From assembly GCF_002896875.1 (NCBI RefSeq), contig NZ_CP023278.1, forward strand, positions 2,170,001-2,234,000: 64,000 nt of DNA, read 5' to 3'. This document shows positions 33,687-40,723 of the stretch, piece after piece (within the stretch, counting starts at the first letter, position 1; each line of letters starts with the position of its first letter). The notes under the pieces were generated by a model that was not told the DNA's origin, searched no databases, and was given only the letters and a program-made list of their open reading frames with translations. The position numbers were made by a program, and so were the translations under genes. Source of the DNA: Nostoc sp. CENA543. GTDB taxonomy: Bacteria; Cyanobacteriota; Cyanobacteriia; Cyanobacteriales; Nostocaceae.

Positions 33687-33702
33687 TGTGACATAGATCA
33701 CA
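33687..33702. promoter_or_regulatory. Perfect CRP-type palindrome
   Basis: TGTGACATAGATCACA is an exact TGTGA-N6-TCACA, the CRP-family consensus, which the Anabaena cAMP receptor AnCrpA also prefers. It lies 108 bases before the ATG of the 71-residue gene, in the only non-repetitive part of the spacer, so it probably controls that gene. Confidence 0.65.
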
Positions 33703-33809
33703 AAAATTCGTAACCAAAATCACCACTATATGCTGTTTTATATCAATCAGCAAACGCGTAAAGTATTCCAAACTGGAGATAATAAACCCCGTACTCTACC
33801 AGAACTAAA

Positions 33810-34025
33810 ATGATTCGCGCACTTGTTGAATCTGCTTTCCAAACTGGATATCTCAGCGTTGAATCTGAAGGTCTACTCCATCAGGTGTTAGCGACTAAAT
33901 GTTATCAACCAGAAGATTTGACAGCCCTGGCGGATTTATATGATGCAGTGCGTACAGGGAAAATTAAACGAGAAGGTTCTTCCCAGCTGAGTCTAGAGTC
34001 TTTCGCATCCGGTAAATCTCAATAA
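33810..34025 (+). CDS. 71-residue conserved hypothetical protein
   Basis: A small acidic/helical protein, M-I-R-A-L-V-E-S-A-F-Q-T-G-Y-L-S-V-E-S-E-G-L-L-H-Q-V-L, then Y-Q-P-E-D-L-T-A-L-A-D-L-Y-D-A-V-R-T-G-K-I-K-R-E. Predicted to be mostly alpha-helical, with no membrane span. I do not know its function; short proteins of this pattern seem conserved in cyanobacteria. It has a CRP-type site upstream, suggesting cAMP control. Confidence 0.65.
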   Translation: MIRALVESAFQTGYLSVESEGLLHQVLATKCYQPEDLTALADLYDAVRTGKIKREGSSQLSLESFASGKSQ

Positions 34026-34052
34026 GACTGCCTCTTTCATAAAAGGTAGGAG

Positions 34053-34146
34053 ACAAGAGGGCAGGGAGCAGGCGAGAAAAACCACCCACAAGTAGAGAAG
34101 AGAAGTTTGGTTTTTACCTACAGTCGACTCTGCCCCCTGCCTCTTA
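34053..34146. repeat. Imperfect inverted repeat of GGGCAGGG type
   Basis: AAGAGGGCAGGGAGCAGG at about 34055 faces CCCCCTGCCTCTTATC at about 34132. The arms belong to the same GC-rich extragenic family seen near 43310 and inside the histidine kinase near 42611. Confidence 0.45.
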
Positions 34147-34299
34147 TCAAGCAGATAGCCTCAAGATGTGTCAGGAAAAATTCTTAAAATCAAAACTATT
34201 ATGCTTTTGTTGTTGAAAACCGTGAAGGTCAGCAAAAGAATGAGTTAAGATCAAATACATAGGGGTAACAGTCAAGCCGAAGCCCCAGGCTTCTCAGCA

Positions 34300-34461
34300 A
34301 TGCCAATGATCACAAGTAGGCAAATTAAACAACCGCAATCACCACTTGTTTTTGAGTATTTATTATTACATAATGGTAGTAAGGACTTACCAGCCAATAG
34401 TCAGCAGGTGAGGACAAGTACCGAATTTTCTGACTTCTATGAAGAAGTAGACATTCACTGA
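34300..34461 (+). CDS. Possible 53-residue peptide
   Basis: ATG at 34300 to TGA at 34459 gives M-P-M-I-T-S-R-Q-I-K-Q-P... ending F-Y-E-E-V-D-I-H. No domain is recognised. The next frame (34462-34812) starts one base after this stop but overlaps the DUF6679-like gene by over 130 bases. It may be a real small gene or part of the long leader upstream of 34679. The rest of 34147-34678 holds a 6-bp hairpin (GAAGCC/GGCTTC, 34279-34293) and nothing else that I can support. Confidence 0.25.
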   Translation: MPMITSRQIKQPQSPLVFEYLLLHNGSKDLPANSQQVRTSTEFSDFYEEVDIH

Positions 34462-34678
34462 ATGACCCTGAAAGAGATAGAATCTTGGTGCAGTAACTAC
34501 CAGTTTATGACCCACAAATTCCCTAGCTTCTCACAACCAATAGCAAATCCTTGGGCGGGGTCAACTGACACACTGATTCTGAACCGTGAAGCTCACCTCT
34601 TCAGGTTGTCATTTGCTTGGGGTAAAACCCAAAATTTGAAAAGTTTAACTACGTTGTTTAAAAAGGCAGAAGCAGTAC

Positions 34679-34990
34679 ATGCTACACCGCAAGATTTATC
34701 AACTGTGTTGCGATGGGCGGGAGGTATGCGTATTCTTGCGGGACCAGCAACGCTGGATAGAACGCGCCCGCATCATCGACATAGAGGGAGATTTAGTGAC
34801 CTTGCGCTATGAAACAGAGGAGGAAGACGAGGTTTGTTCTTGGGAGGAAATGGTGCGCCTCGAAAGTATCGGTGCTGTCACTCAGAAACTAGCTTCAGTC
34901 CCACGCGGGAATGTAGAACCGCTCTTGACTGACGACTGTCCAGAAGCCGAACGTATCCGCAACCACTACCCTGACTCCAATCCTGAGTAA
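34679..34990 (+). CDS. Conserved cyanobacterial protein (DUF6679-like)
   Basis: A 103-residue protein, M-L-H-R-K-I-Y-Q-L-C-C-D-G-R-E-V-C-V-F-L-R-D-Q-Q-R-W-I-E, then V-T-L-R-Y-E-T-E-E-E-D-E-V-C-S-W-E-E-M-V-R-L. The pattern suggests a small beta-barrel (SH3/Tudor-like) N-terminal part with an acidic C-terminal tail. I recognise it as a widely conserved cyanobacterial family, probably DUF6679; function unknown. The competing overlapping frame at 34462-34812 lacks any such features. Confidence 0.75.
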   Translation: MLHRKIYQLCCDGREVCVFLRDQQRWIERARIIDIEGDLVTLRYETEEEDEVCSWEEMVRLESIGAVTQKLASVPRGNVEPLLTDDCPEAERIRNHYPDSNPE

Positions 34991-35082
34991 AAGAAACTTA
35001 GTCTGTCACCTTAGTGCAGAAGTCTTTGTTTCTCTCTTACTCCTTAATTAACACTTACCAAATTCTCAATCCTAATCCTGAG

Positions 35083-35120
35083 TAAAATATCGTACTCAGG
35101 ATTAATTTTTATCAGGGACT
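35083..35120 (+). terminator. Strong Rho-independent terminator
   Basis: TAATCCTGAGTA (35083-35094) and TACTCAGGATTA (35103-35114) form a perfect 12-bp stem with an eight-base loop, followed by ATTTTT. It is 92 bases after the DUF6679-like stop codon and ends that transcript. Confidence 0.85.
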
Positions 35121-35222
35121 TCCAGAAAATAAATTATCCAATTTCCGAGATAAGACATCGTTCTTTTTCCCCCTGCCCCTCTGCCTACACAGTGATAGTA
35201 TATTTTTTAAATTGGAAGTCCT
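35115..35222. mobile_element. MITE-like repeat, copy 1 (GGACTTCC/GGAAGTCC ends)
   Basis: A 108-bp element begins AGGGACTTCC and ends GGAAGTCCT, so its termini are inverted. Inside are ATAAATTATC-CAATTTC, a pyrimidine-rich CTTTTTCCCCCTGC, and CACAGTGATAG followed by TATTTTTT. The same order of words occurs in copy 2 at 45468-45590. It has no coding capacity. Confidence 0.65.
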
Positions 35223-35436
35223 TTAGTTCCCGTGTTCTGTAAAGAAATATTGAAATTATTAAAACCAGTATCAAGATTAGCTACACTTTGATTATTCTTT
35301 AGATTATTTTAATAATTCAACTTTGGAGATGCTATTTAAGTCTGCGGCGAATTATGACCACCGCAGCACTTAGTCTTGGTTTTGACACCATCTTTGCTTG
35401 ATTAACTTTGATATTTGTAATTCTGAGGAAGCTTTT

Positions 35437-35637
35437 ATGACTATTATTCCAGGTACACTTGTCCAACTTCCTAACGGCAGCAATGGAGTTGTAATTCCTT
35501 CCTCTTGGTGGCAACCTGGGCGTGTATTAGTCAAATTACCACGCGGACGCAAGCGGTGGTTTAAGGTAAATGAATGTACTCCCCTTCCTTTTGGTATTAA
35601 TTTTCATGCTCGTCAGGCAGAATATGGGGAATCATAA
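35437..35637 (+). CDS. Small conserved protein, SH3-like
   Basis: A 66-residue protein, M-T-I-I-P-G-T-L-V-Q-L-P-N-G-S-N-G-V-V-I-P, then W-W-Q-P-G-R-V-L-V-K-L-P-R-G-R-K-R-W-F, and a short C-terminal tail. The alternating hydrophobic pattern and basic patch suggest a small all-beta (SH3-like) nucleic-acid-binding fold, but this is inference. ATG at 35437 with a GAGGAAG ribosome site is preferred to the upstream TTG at 35398. Function unknown. Confidence 0.6.
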   Translation: MTIIPGTLVQLPNGSNGVVIPSSWWQPGRVLVKLPRGRKRWFKVNECTPLPFGINFHARQAEYGES

Positions 35638-35659
35638 ATCGTTTAGGAGTGGTGAGTGG

Positions 35660-35721
35660 TGTTAGCGGAAGCGGGGCGTTCAGCCCGTGCTGTTAGCGGT
35701 AGCGCGGCGTTTAGCCGGTGC
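35660..35721. repeat. Two tandem 31-bp units with a covarying hairpin
   Basis: Units at 35660-35690 and 35691-35721 share TGTTAGCGG-AGCG-GGCGTT-AGCC-GTGC. Each forms a four-pair stem around GTTCA or GTTTA. The outer pair is G-C in the first unit and C-G in the second, so a compensatory change preserves the stem. A short heptamer array (TGACTAA type) follows at about 35727-35762. Confidence 0.7.
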
Positions 35722-35784
35722 TGAGTAATAACTAATGACTATTGACTAATGACTATTGACTATGGTTAAAAAATCTTTGGGAAA

Positions 35785-35818
35785 TAGCGTCAGCCTCCTT
35801 TTATGGAGCTTGACGCTA
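35785..35818. other. Strong 14-bp stem-loop
   Basis: TAGCGTCAGCCTCC pairs with GGAGCTTGACGCTA around TTTTAT, with one G-T wobble and one mismatch. It lies in a gene-free stretch (35722-36110). There is no T-run directly after it on the plus strand, so it is not a clean terminator. It could be a small RNA, a processed repeat or an element end. Confidence 0.45.
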
Positions 35819-36110
35819 AAGCCATTAGGTTTTTATATTCAGGGTCTTTATATGGGCTGACCCCGTTTGATAACGAAATTTAAGCTTATATTTAGATTTT
35901 CATCTAATTTGTAAAAAATCGTAATATTTAACATTTTCTTTAGATTTGCTAAAAGCTTGAGTCCTGACCTGTGCGCGTAGAGTGTTTTGGGGAGGACTGA
36001 AGCCCTAACTACGAACCTGGAAATATTTAAGATCAGAAAATATGTGTGCTAGCTTACTCCACATGAAATGAACTGTTCCTCTCAATTCAGGCTTACAACC
36101 TCAATATACA
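35819..36110. other. Gene-free AT-rich stretch
   Basis: No credible gene. The region at 35957-36017 contains AGTCCT facing AGGACT with ACTGAAGCCCTAACTACGAAC after it, which from memory resembles a dispersed Nostoc repeat. Confidence 0.35.
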
Positions 36111-36186
36111 AGGTTGGGTTGACGCAAGGAAACCCAACACCTCAAAGTTTTGTGGTTTTTGGGTTTCACTTTGTTCAACCCAACCT
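36111..36186. mobile_element. Fold-back (MITE-like) repeat element
   Basis: AGGTTGGGTTGACGCAAGGA-AACCCA (36111-36136) is the near reverse complement of the arm at 36160-36186 (TGGGTTTCACTTTGTTCAAC-CCAACCT). The arms match at all but a few of about 26 positions, with a 23-base loop. Fold-back elements with the GTTGGGTT word are common in Nostoc-type genomes from memory. It has no coding capacity. Confidence 0.7.
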
Positions 36187-36231
36187 ACGCATCTGTTTCA
36201 TTCTTTTCATGAATTGGTATTACACCTGGAA

Positions 36232-36522
36232 ATGGCTAATTGGTCACAGGCTTTAATTACTTTTACTAAAAGTAGTAGTTATAGTGATTTTGGGTTTAAT
36301 AAACTGGCAGAAATTCAACAACAGAATTTAATTTTATGGGCTGATAAAAACAAAATTTTAGGAACTAAAGATACGCGAATATTTAAACTTGCTATTCCTC
36401 ACATTCAATTAATTTGGATTGCTGATTATGGTCATGTTCCTAATTTAGAACAACCTCAAGTGACTGCTCAATATATCCTAAAATTTAGTTCAACAGAGTA
36501 TCATTACTCCATCTTAAATTAA
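36232..36522 (+). CDS. Hypothetical 96-residue protein
   Basis: M-A-N-W-S-Q-A-L-I-T-F-T-K, then N-L-I-L-W-A-D-K-N-K-I-L-G-T-K-D, P-H-I-Q-L-I-W-I-A-D-Y-G-H-V-P, and a C-terminal Y-I-L-K-F-S-S-T-E-Y-H-Y-S-I-L-N. No domain is recognised. The composition is protein-like and the frame is open in good agreement with codon use, but the weak ribosome site and the fold-back element just upstream lower confidence. Confidence 0.4.
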   Translation: MANWSQALITFTKSSSYSDFGFNKLAEIQQQNLILWADKNKILGTKDTRIFKLAIPHIQLIWIADYGHVPNLEQPQVTAQYILKFSSTEYHYSILN

Positions 36523-36561
36523 AATCAAATTAGTTAATATTTTACTCATCAAAACATTAAT

Positions 36562-37455
36562 ATGATCGTATTGAGTGAAGCATCCGATCAACTAGAACCA
36601 TCTGCTAGTGCTAGAGATATTATGGCTTCTACTGAAGCTGCTCGTATTATTGGTTGTCGTGTTTATTACATACCACAAGATTTTACGGTATGCGAAACAG
36701 CTGAAAATGCGCTGATTCATATCCCACAGCAACAGCCTACTGCTGCTGCGGTTTGGATTGGATTTATCCCTACTCCCCAACGATATGATGCTATTTATCG
36801 AGCCGCTTTGATTAAGGGGATTAAACTCCTCAATAATCCTGAGCAACATCTAAGAGTACAAGAGTTTGATCGAGCTTACCCATTATTGACAGGCTTAACC
36901 CCAGAGACAGTAGTCATCGCCAGTATAGAAGAGTGCAAAGACGCAGCAGCTAAACTCGGCTTCCCTGTTTTCGTCAAAGGAGTAGTTCAATCACTAAAGG
37001 TACGGGGGCCAGAGGCGTGTGTGGCCAATAGCATTGAGGAGTTAGAATCACTCACAGGAGCATACCTGCGGTTAGCTGCTCATTCGCGAGGACGTGTATT
37101 AGTAAGAAAGTTTATCCAATTGCGCCATGAGCGAAAATCAGGTCAAGGGTTTCCATTAGGTCGGGAATACCGTCTATTTATTTACAATAGACAAGTTATA
37201 GGGATGGGGTATTATTGGCAGGGACAAGACAAGCTCAAAGATTTATCTTCAGATGAACAAGAAGCGATCATGGGTTTAGCTTTAAAGGCAAGTCAAAGAC
37301 TAGAAGTACCTTATGTAGCATTGGATATAGGGCAATTAGAGAATGAACAATGGGTAATAATTGAGACAGGTGATCCACAATTTTCTGGCGTAAGTGAGAT
37401 ACCTCTCTTGCAGCTATGGGCTAGAATACAGGAAATAGATGACTCACTAATATAG
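36562..37455 (+). CDS. ATP-grasp domain protein
   Basis: A 297-residue protein with an N-terminal pre-ATP-grasp half and an ATP-grasp fold from about 120. Motifs are K-L-G-F-P-V-F-V-K-G-V (ATP lysine region), V-R-K-F-I-Q-L-R-H-E (about 187-196), G-R-E-Y-R-L-F-I-Y-N-R-Q-V-I-G-M-G-Y-Y-W, Y-V-A-L-D-I-G and E-T-G-D-P-Q-F-S-G. These enzymes join a carboxylate to an amine or thiol using ATP; the substrate is unknown. It has no adjacent partner that would reveal a pathway. Confidence 0.82.
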   Translation: MIVLSEASDQLEPSASARDIMASTEAARIIGCRVYYIPQDFTVCETAENALIHIPQQQPTAAAVWIGFIPTPQRYDAIYRAALIKGIKLLNNPEQHLRVQEFDRAYPLLTGLTPETVVIASIEECKDAAAKLGFPVFVKGVVQSLKVRGPEACVANSIEELESLTGAYLRLAAHSRGRVLVRKFIQLRHERKSGQGFPLGREYRLFIYNRQVIGMGYYWQGQDKLKDLSSDEQEAIMGLALKASQRLEVPYVALDIGQLENEQWVIIETGDPQFSGVSEIPLLQLWARIQEIDDSLI

Positions 37456-37609
37456 ACGTGTAACTGTTTTGCATCCTAGCTACAAGACTTTTTCAGTAAA
37501 TCCTAAACAGTATTTTCAGCAGCACCAGAATTCACGCTAAATTATACTCTTGTAATACATTTAAATCGTATCAGGGAATACTAAGCATAGAGAAGTTTGT
37601 CAAGCTACT

Positions 37610-39907
37610 ATGCCATATTTGCTTTACCCCATCCTGATTACGATTTTGGCTTTGTTTATCCAATATTTCATGACCTTCTTACAACTTTGCAAAGCCAGAT
37701 TTCAGTACCCTAAATACGAAGTTATTGACACAGAGCAAGTTCCGACGTACTTTCAAGATTTATTGCAAACTCCCATCCAAGAACTGGAACAACTGGGTTT
37801 TAAGCCATTTAGCTACATACAATATCAACCAATGGTGCAAGCTAATCAGCAACCAAATTGGGAAATTCTCTTATATAACAAGTCTTGTAAGACCTACGCC
37901 ACAATCGTTACTAACCGTTTAGTTGAACTTGTAAATTTATTTGACATTGAGTTTTACACATTTTTTCAGGATAAAACCTTATTGTTAACTGTAAACTGTA
38001 AAAAGCATGGTTTTATTGAAGAAATTCCCCATGCGATTGTTCAAGATGCTTATGCTCATGATGTTTCCATTCAATGGTTACATCACCAAGATAAACTCAA
38101 TAAGTTAATTCTGGAAAAATTACCCTGTGCTTTAGCACCAAAAGATTTTGCTAAAGCACTACAGATATTCATTGGTAATTATGTCAAACATCTCAGTCAA
38201 ATAGGTAAAATATCACCAATTAAAGAAACAGCATTATTTCAATTACATTGGTTAACTGCACTCAAAATAGTTTACCAAATCGTCCAAGGTAATAACAAAA
38301 CAGCCAATATACATCAGCAACGCCGACAAAAAGCTAAAACTCAACCCAGTCTGCAAACCAAGATTCCGATCGAATTGGAAGTTGCTAGCTTCAAACATAT
38401 GCAGCAAATGCAGCAGGGTTTGCTTAGTAAACAACTCCGCACTTGGCTATTTTTAGGAAGCATTGCAGTGTTTGCAGCTAGCTTTACCAAGTTTCTCACC
38501 TTCCAAAGTGTACTGATATTTATTATTGTGATTTTATTCCACGAAGGTGGACATATCCTAGCCATGAAATTGTTTGGTTATCAGGATACTTCTGTGTTAT
38601 TTGTGCCATTTTTAGGTGCTTTTGCAACAGGACACAAACATGAAGCGACTCTAAGTCAAAAATTTTGGATATCGCTGGCAGGCCCGTTACCAGGGTTAAT
38701 TTTGGGGATGATTATAGCCATCTTTACACCCCACACTGGTGATAATTTCGCTTGGTTACGCCAAACAAGTTGGATATTGATGTTTATGAATTTATTCAAC
38801 TTGCTACCAATTTATCCTTTAGATGGGGGAAAGATTGCCAATTTACTTTTATTTTCTCGCATACCTTTTGCTGATGTAGCATTTAAATCAATTGGCTTAG
38901 TGATATTTTTCCTGTTGGGAAAACAAGAACCAGGACTGTTAGTATTTTTGATTTTGGTAGCTTTTAGTATTCCTGGTGATTTTCGCAATGCTCAAGTTAG
39001 TAACAAATTACAGCAGGAAATCAAACGCAGTCAACCGGAAAATCAAGAGCATCTGTTACACACTATCTTCCAATATTTACAGCAACGGGGATATGACAAA
39101 TTACCATTTCAAACTAAATACACCTTAGTCAAAGATTTAATGCAGCGATATTACGAATCTAGTGGGAAGTTGACTACTAGATTTGTATTGATGATTTTTT
39201 ACTGTTTCAGTTTGTTCGGAGGGATGATTGGTAGTTTACAAGCAACCATTCCTGGTTGGTTAAATGTCGTACCTCACCTATTTGAAACTCCTCAGCAAAG
39301 TTATGAACGTTTTGCCCAAAAAAGAAAAGCAGAAATTGCTGATTTGACTGCTACTTTGAGTAAAAATCCCAATGATGTGAATGCTTATAAAAAACGCGCC
39401 AGGTTACGGATGATGATGCGGGACGAGGAGGGTGCATTGGCAGATTATAACCAAGTCATTCGCTTAACACCAAATGATATTTCATCTCGCCTAACCCGTG
39501 CTGGGATGCGTAGAAAATTGTTAGATTATCCAGGCGCGATGCAAGATTATAACGAAGTTTTACGCTTGAATCCAAAAGACTTCATAGCTTATCAGCAACG
39601 TGCTTATTTACGCAGACAGATGCAAGACTATAAAGGTGCGATCGCTGATTACAATCAAATTATTAAATTAAATCCCCAAAATCGCTGGGTTTATCTTTCA
39701 CGGGGAGAAGCCAAGCAACAACTCAAAGACTACAAAGGCGCGTTGGCTGATGCAGAGTACATGATTAAGCGATATCCGCAGTCGTATGAAGCTTATCAAC
39801 TGCGGAGTCAAGTCCGGCGGAGTTTAGGAGATACCCAAGGTGCGATCGCTGACCAACAAGTAGCAGATAAACTATTAACTAAAATGGAAGAAGAAGACCC
39901 AACCTAG
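37610..39907 (+). CDS. Site-2 protease-like membrane peptidase with TPR tail
   Basis: A 765-residue protein. The N-terminal part holds one membrane span (about 5-25) and a soluble region. A multi-span peptidase M50 domain (about 275-440) has H-E-G-G-H at residues 311-315, a form of HExxH, and L-P-I-Y-P-L-D-G-G near 401-409 for the third zinc ligand. After another span near 535-555, four TPR units occupy about 585-755 (A-Y-K-K-R-A-R-L-R, D-Y-N-Q-V-I-R-L-T-P and similar). Site-2 proteases cut membrane-bound regulators; TPRs may recruit the substrate. The substrate is unknown. Confidence 0.87.
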   Translation: MPYLLYPILITILALFIQYFMTFLQLCKARFQYPKYEVIDTEQVPTYFQDLLQTPIQELEQLGFKPFSYIQYQPMVQANQQPNWEILLYNKSCKTYATIVTNRLVELVNLFDIEFYTFFQDKTLLLTVNCKKHGFIEEIPHAIVQDAYAHDVSIQWLHHQDKLNKLILEKLPCALAPKDFAKALQIFIGNYVKHLSQIGKISPIKETALFQLHWLTALKIVYQIVQGNNKTANIHQQRRQKAKTQPSLQTKIPIELEVASFKHMQQMQQGLLSKQLRTWLFLGSIAVFAASFTKFLTFQSVLIFIIVILFHEGGHILAMKLFGYQDTSVLFVPFLGAFATGHKHEATLSQKFWISLAGPLPGLILGMIIAIFTPHTGDNFAWLRQTSWILMFMNLFNLLPIYPLDGGKIANLLLFSRIPFADVAFKSIGLVIFFLLGKQEPGLLVFLILVAFSIPGDFRNAQVSNKLQQEIKRSQPENQEHLLHTIFQYLQQRGYDKLPFQTKYTLVKDLMQRYYESSGKLTTRFVLMIFYCFSLFGGMIGSLQATIPGWLNVVPHLFETPQQSYERFAQKRKAEIADLTATLSKNPNDVNAYKKRARLRMMMRDEEGALADYNQVIRLTPNDISSRLTRAGMRRKLLDYPGAMQDYNEVLRLNPKDFIAYQQRAYLRRQMQDYKGAIADYNQIIKLNPQNRWVYLSRGEAKQQLKDYKGALADAEYMIKRYPQSYEAYQLRSQVRRSLGDTQGAIADQQVADKLLTKMEEEDPT

Positions 39908-40015
39908 TAAAAAGGTAAAAGGCAAAAGGCAAAAGAAATAATGCTTAATAACGGAAAATGCCGAAACTAAAGGTCAGCATCCTGTAGATAAATATCTACC
40001 ATTTTTTTTCCGACT

Positions 40016-40558
40016 ATGAATAATCAAGTTAAATTCTGGACTTTAGCCACTCTCACCCTAGCTGTTTCATCTTTGACTGTGGGTGGAGTCGTAGCACAAA
40101 CAAGACTGACACCACAATCAAAAGTTTCAATTAACGGTATTGGCCCTGTGCGTGTGGGGATGACTGTTTCTCAAGCCTCTCAAGCTGCTGGTGTTCGTTT
40201 GGCAGGGGATAAACCGAATAACAGTTGTTACTATGTCAGTCCTAAAGGTTATAAAAATCTGGGTTTCATGGTGACAGAAAATCGGATTGCGCGGGTGGAT
40301 GTCTACGATAAAAGCCGAATTACAACCATTAGAGGCGCGAAAATCGGTGATACTGAAGCACGCATCAAATCTCTGTACCCAGGACAAATTCAAGTTTCAC
40401 CCCATAATTACGTCCCTGGTGGACACTATCTAACTTTTGTTCCTCAAGACCGCGCCGATCGCAATTATAGAGTAGTGTTTGAAACTGATGGTAAGCGGGT
40501 AACTATGTATCGTGCAGGTAAGCTACCAGAAGTTGAATATGTGGAAGGGTGTAGTTAA
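40016..40558 (+). CDS. Exported conserved hypothetical protein
   Basis: A 180-residue protein with a clear Sec signal peptide (F-W-T-L-A-T-L-T-L-A-V-S-S-L-T-V-G-G-V-V-A-Q, cleavage after about residue 27). The mature part has two repeats of a pattern G-P-V-R-V-G-M-T-V-S-Q-A and I-G-D-T-E-A-R-I-K-S-L-Y-P-G, similar to beta-strand/helix modules seen in cell-envelope proteins of unknown function. Two cysteines (near 70 and 179) could pair in the periplasm. No partner gene is evident. Confidence 0.7.
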   Translation: MNNQVKFWTLATLTLAVSSLTVGGVVAQTRLTPQSKVSINGIGPVRVGMTVSQASQAAGVRLAGDKPNNSCYYVSPKGYKNLGFMVTENRIARVDVYDKSRITTIRGAKIGDTEARIKSLYPGQIQVSPHNYVPGGHYLTFVPQDRADRNYRVVFETDGKRVTMYRAGKLPEVEYVEGCS

Positions 40559-40562
40559 GAAT

Positions 40563-40608
40563 TTGGGGGTTTAGGGGTTTAAGGGTGTAGGGGTGTAGGG
40601 GAAAGAAT
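40563..40608. repeat. GGGGTTTA/GGGGTGTA short repeat array
   Basis: Units GGGGTTTA and GGGTGTAG in tandem right after the stop of the exported protein; a relative of the octamer array at 17766-17805. Confidence 0.75.
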
Positions 40609-40625
40609 TTTGAATTGATTCATTG

Positions 40626-40643
40626 TTCACCCAATTGGGTGAA
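40626..40643. promoter_or_regulatory. Perfect 18-bp palindrome
   Basis: TTCACCCAATTGGGTGAA is an uninterrupted palindrome located 81 bases before the start of the PAS/GAF histidine kinase, beside a HIP1 site. It has the shape of a dimeric repressor operator or an element scar; the binding protein is unknown. Confidence 0.4.
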
Positions 40644-40723
40644 TGCGATCGCCACATCACAAATTAACCTGAAATAAGGCGGGGTTTTGATGTTGTGATT
40701 AATAATGCAAATAGCAAGCTAAG

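Noticed and set aside
34462-34812. A 116-residue frame overlapping the DUF6679-like gene
   Set aside because: It overlaps the better supported gene by more than 130 bases and shows no domain or good ribosome site.
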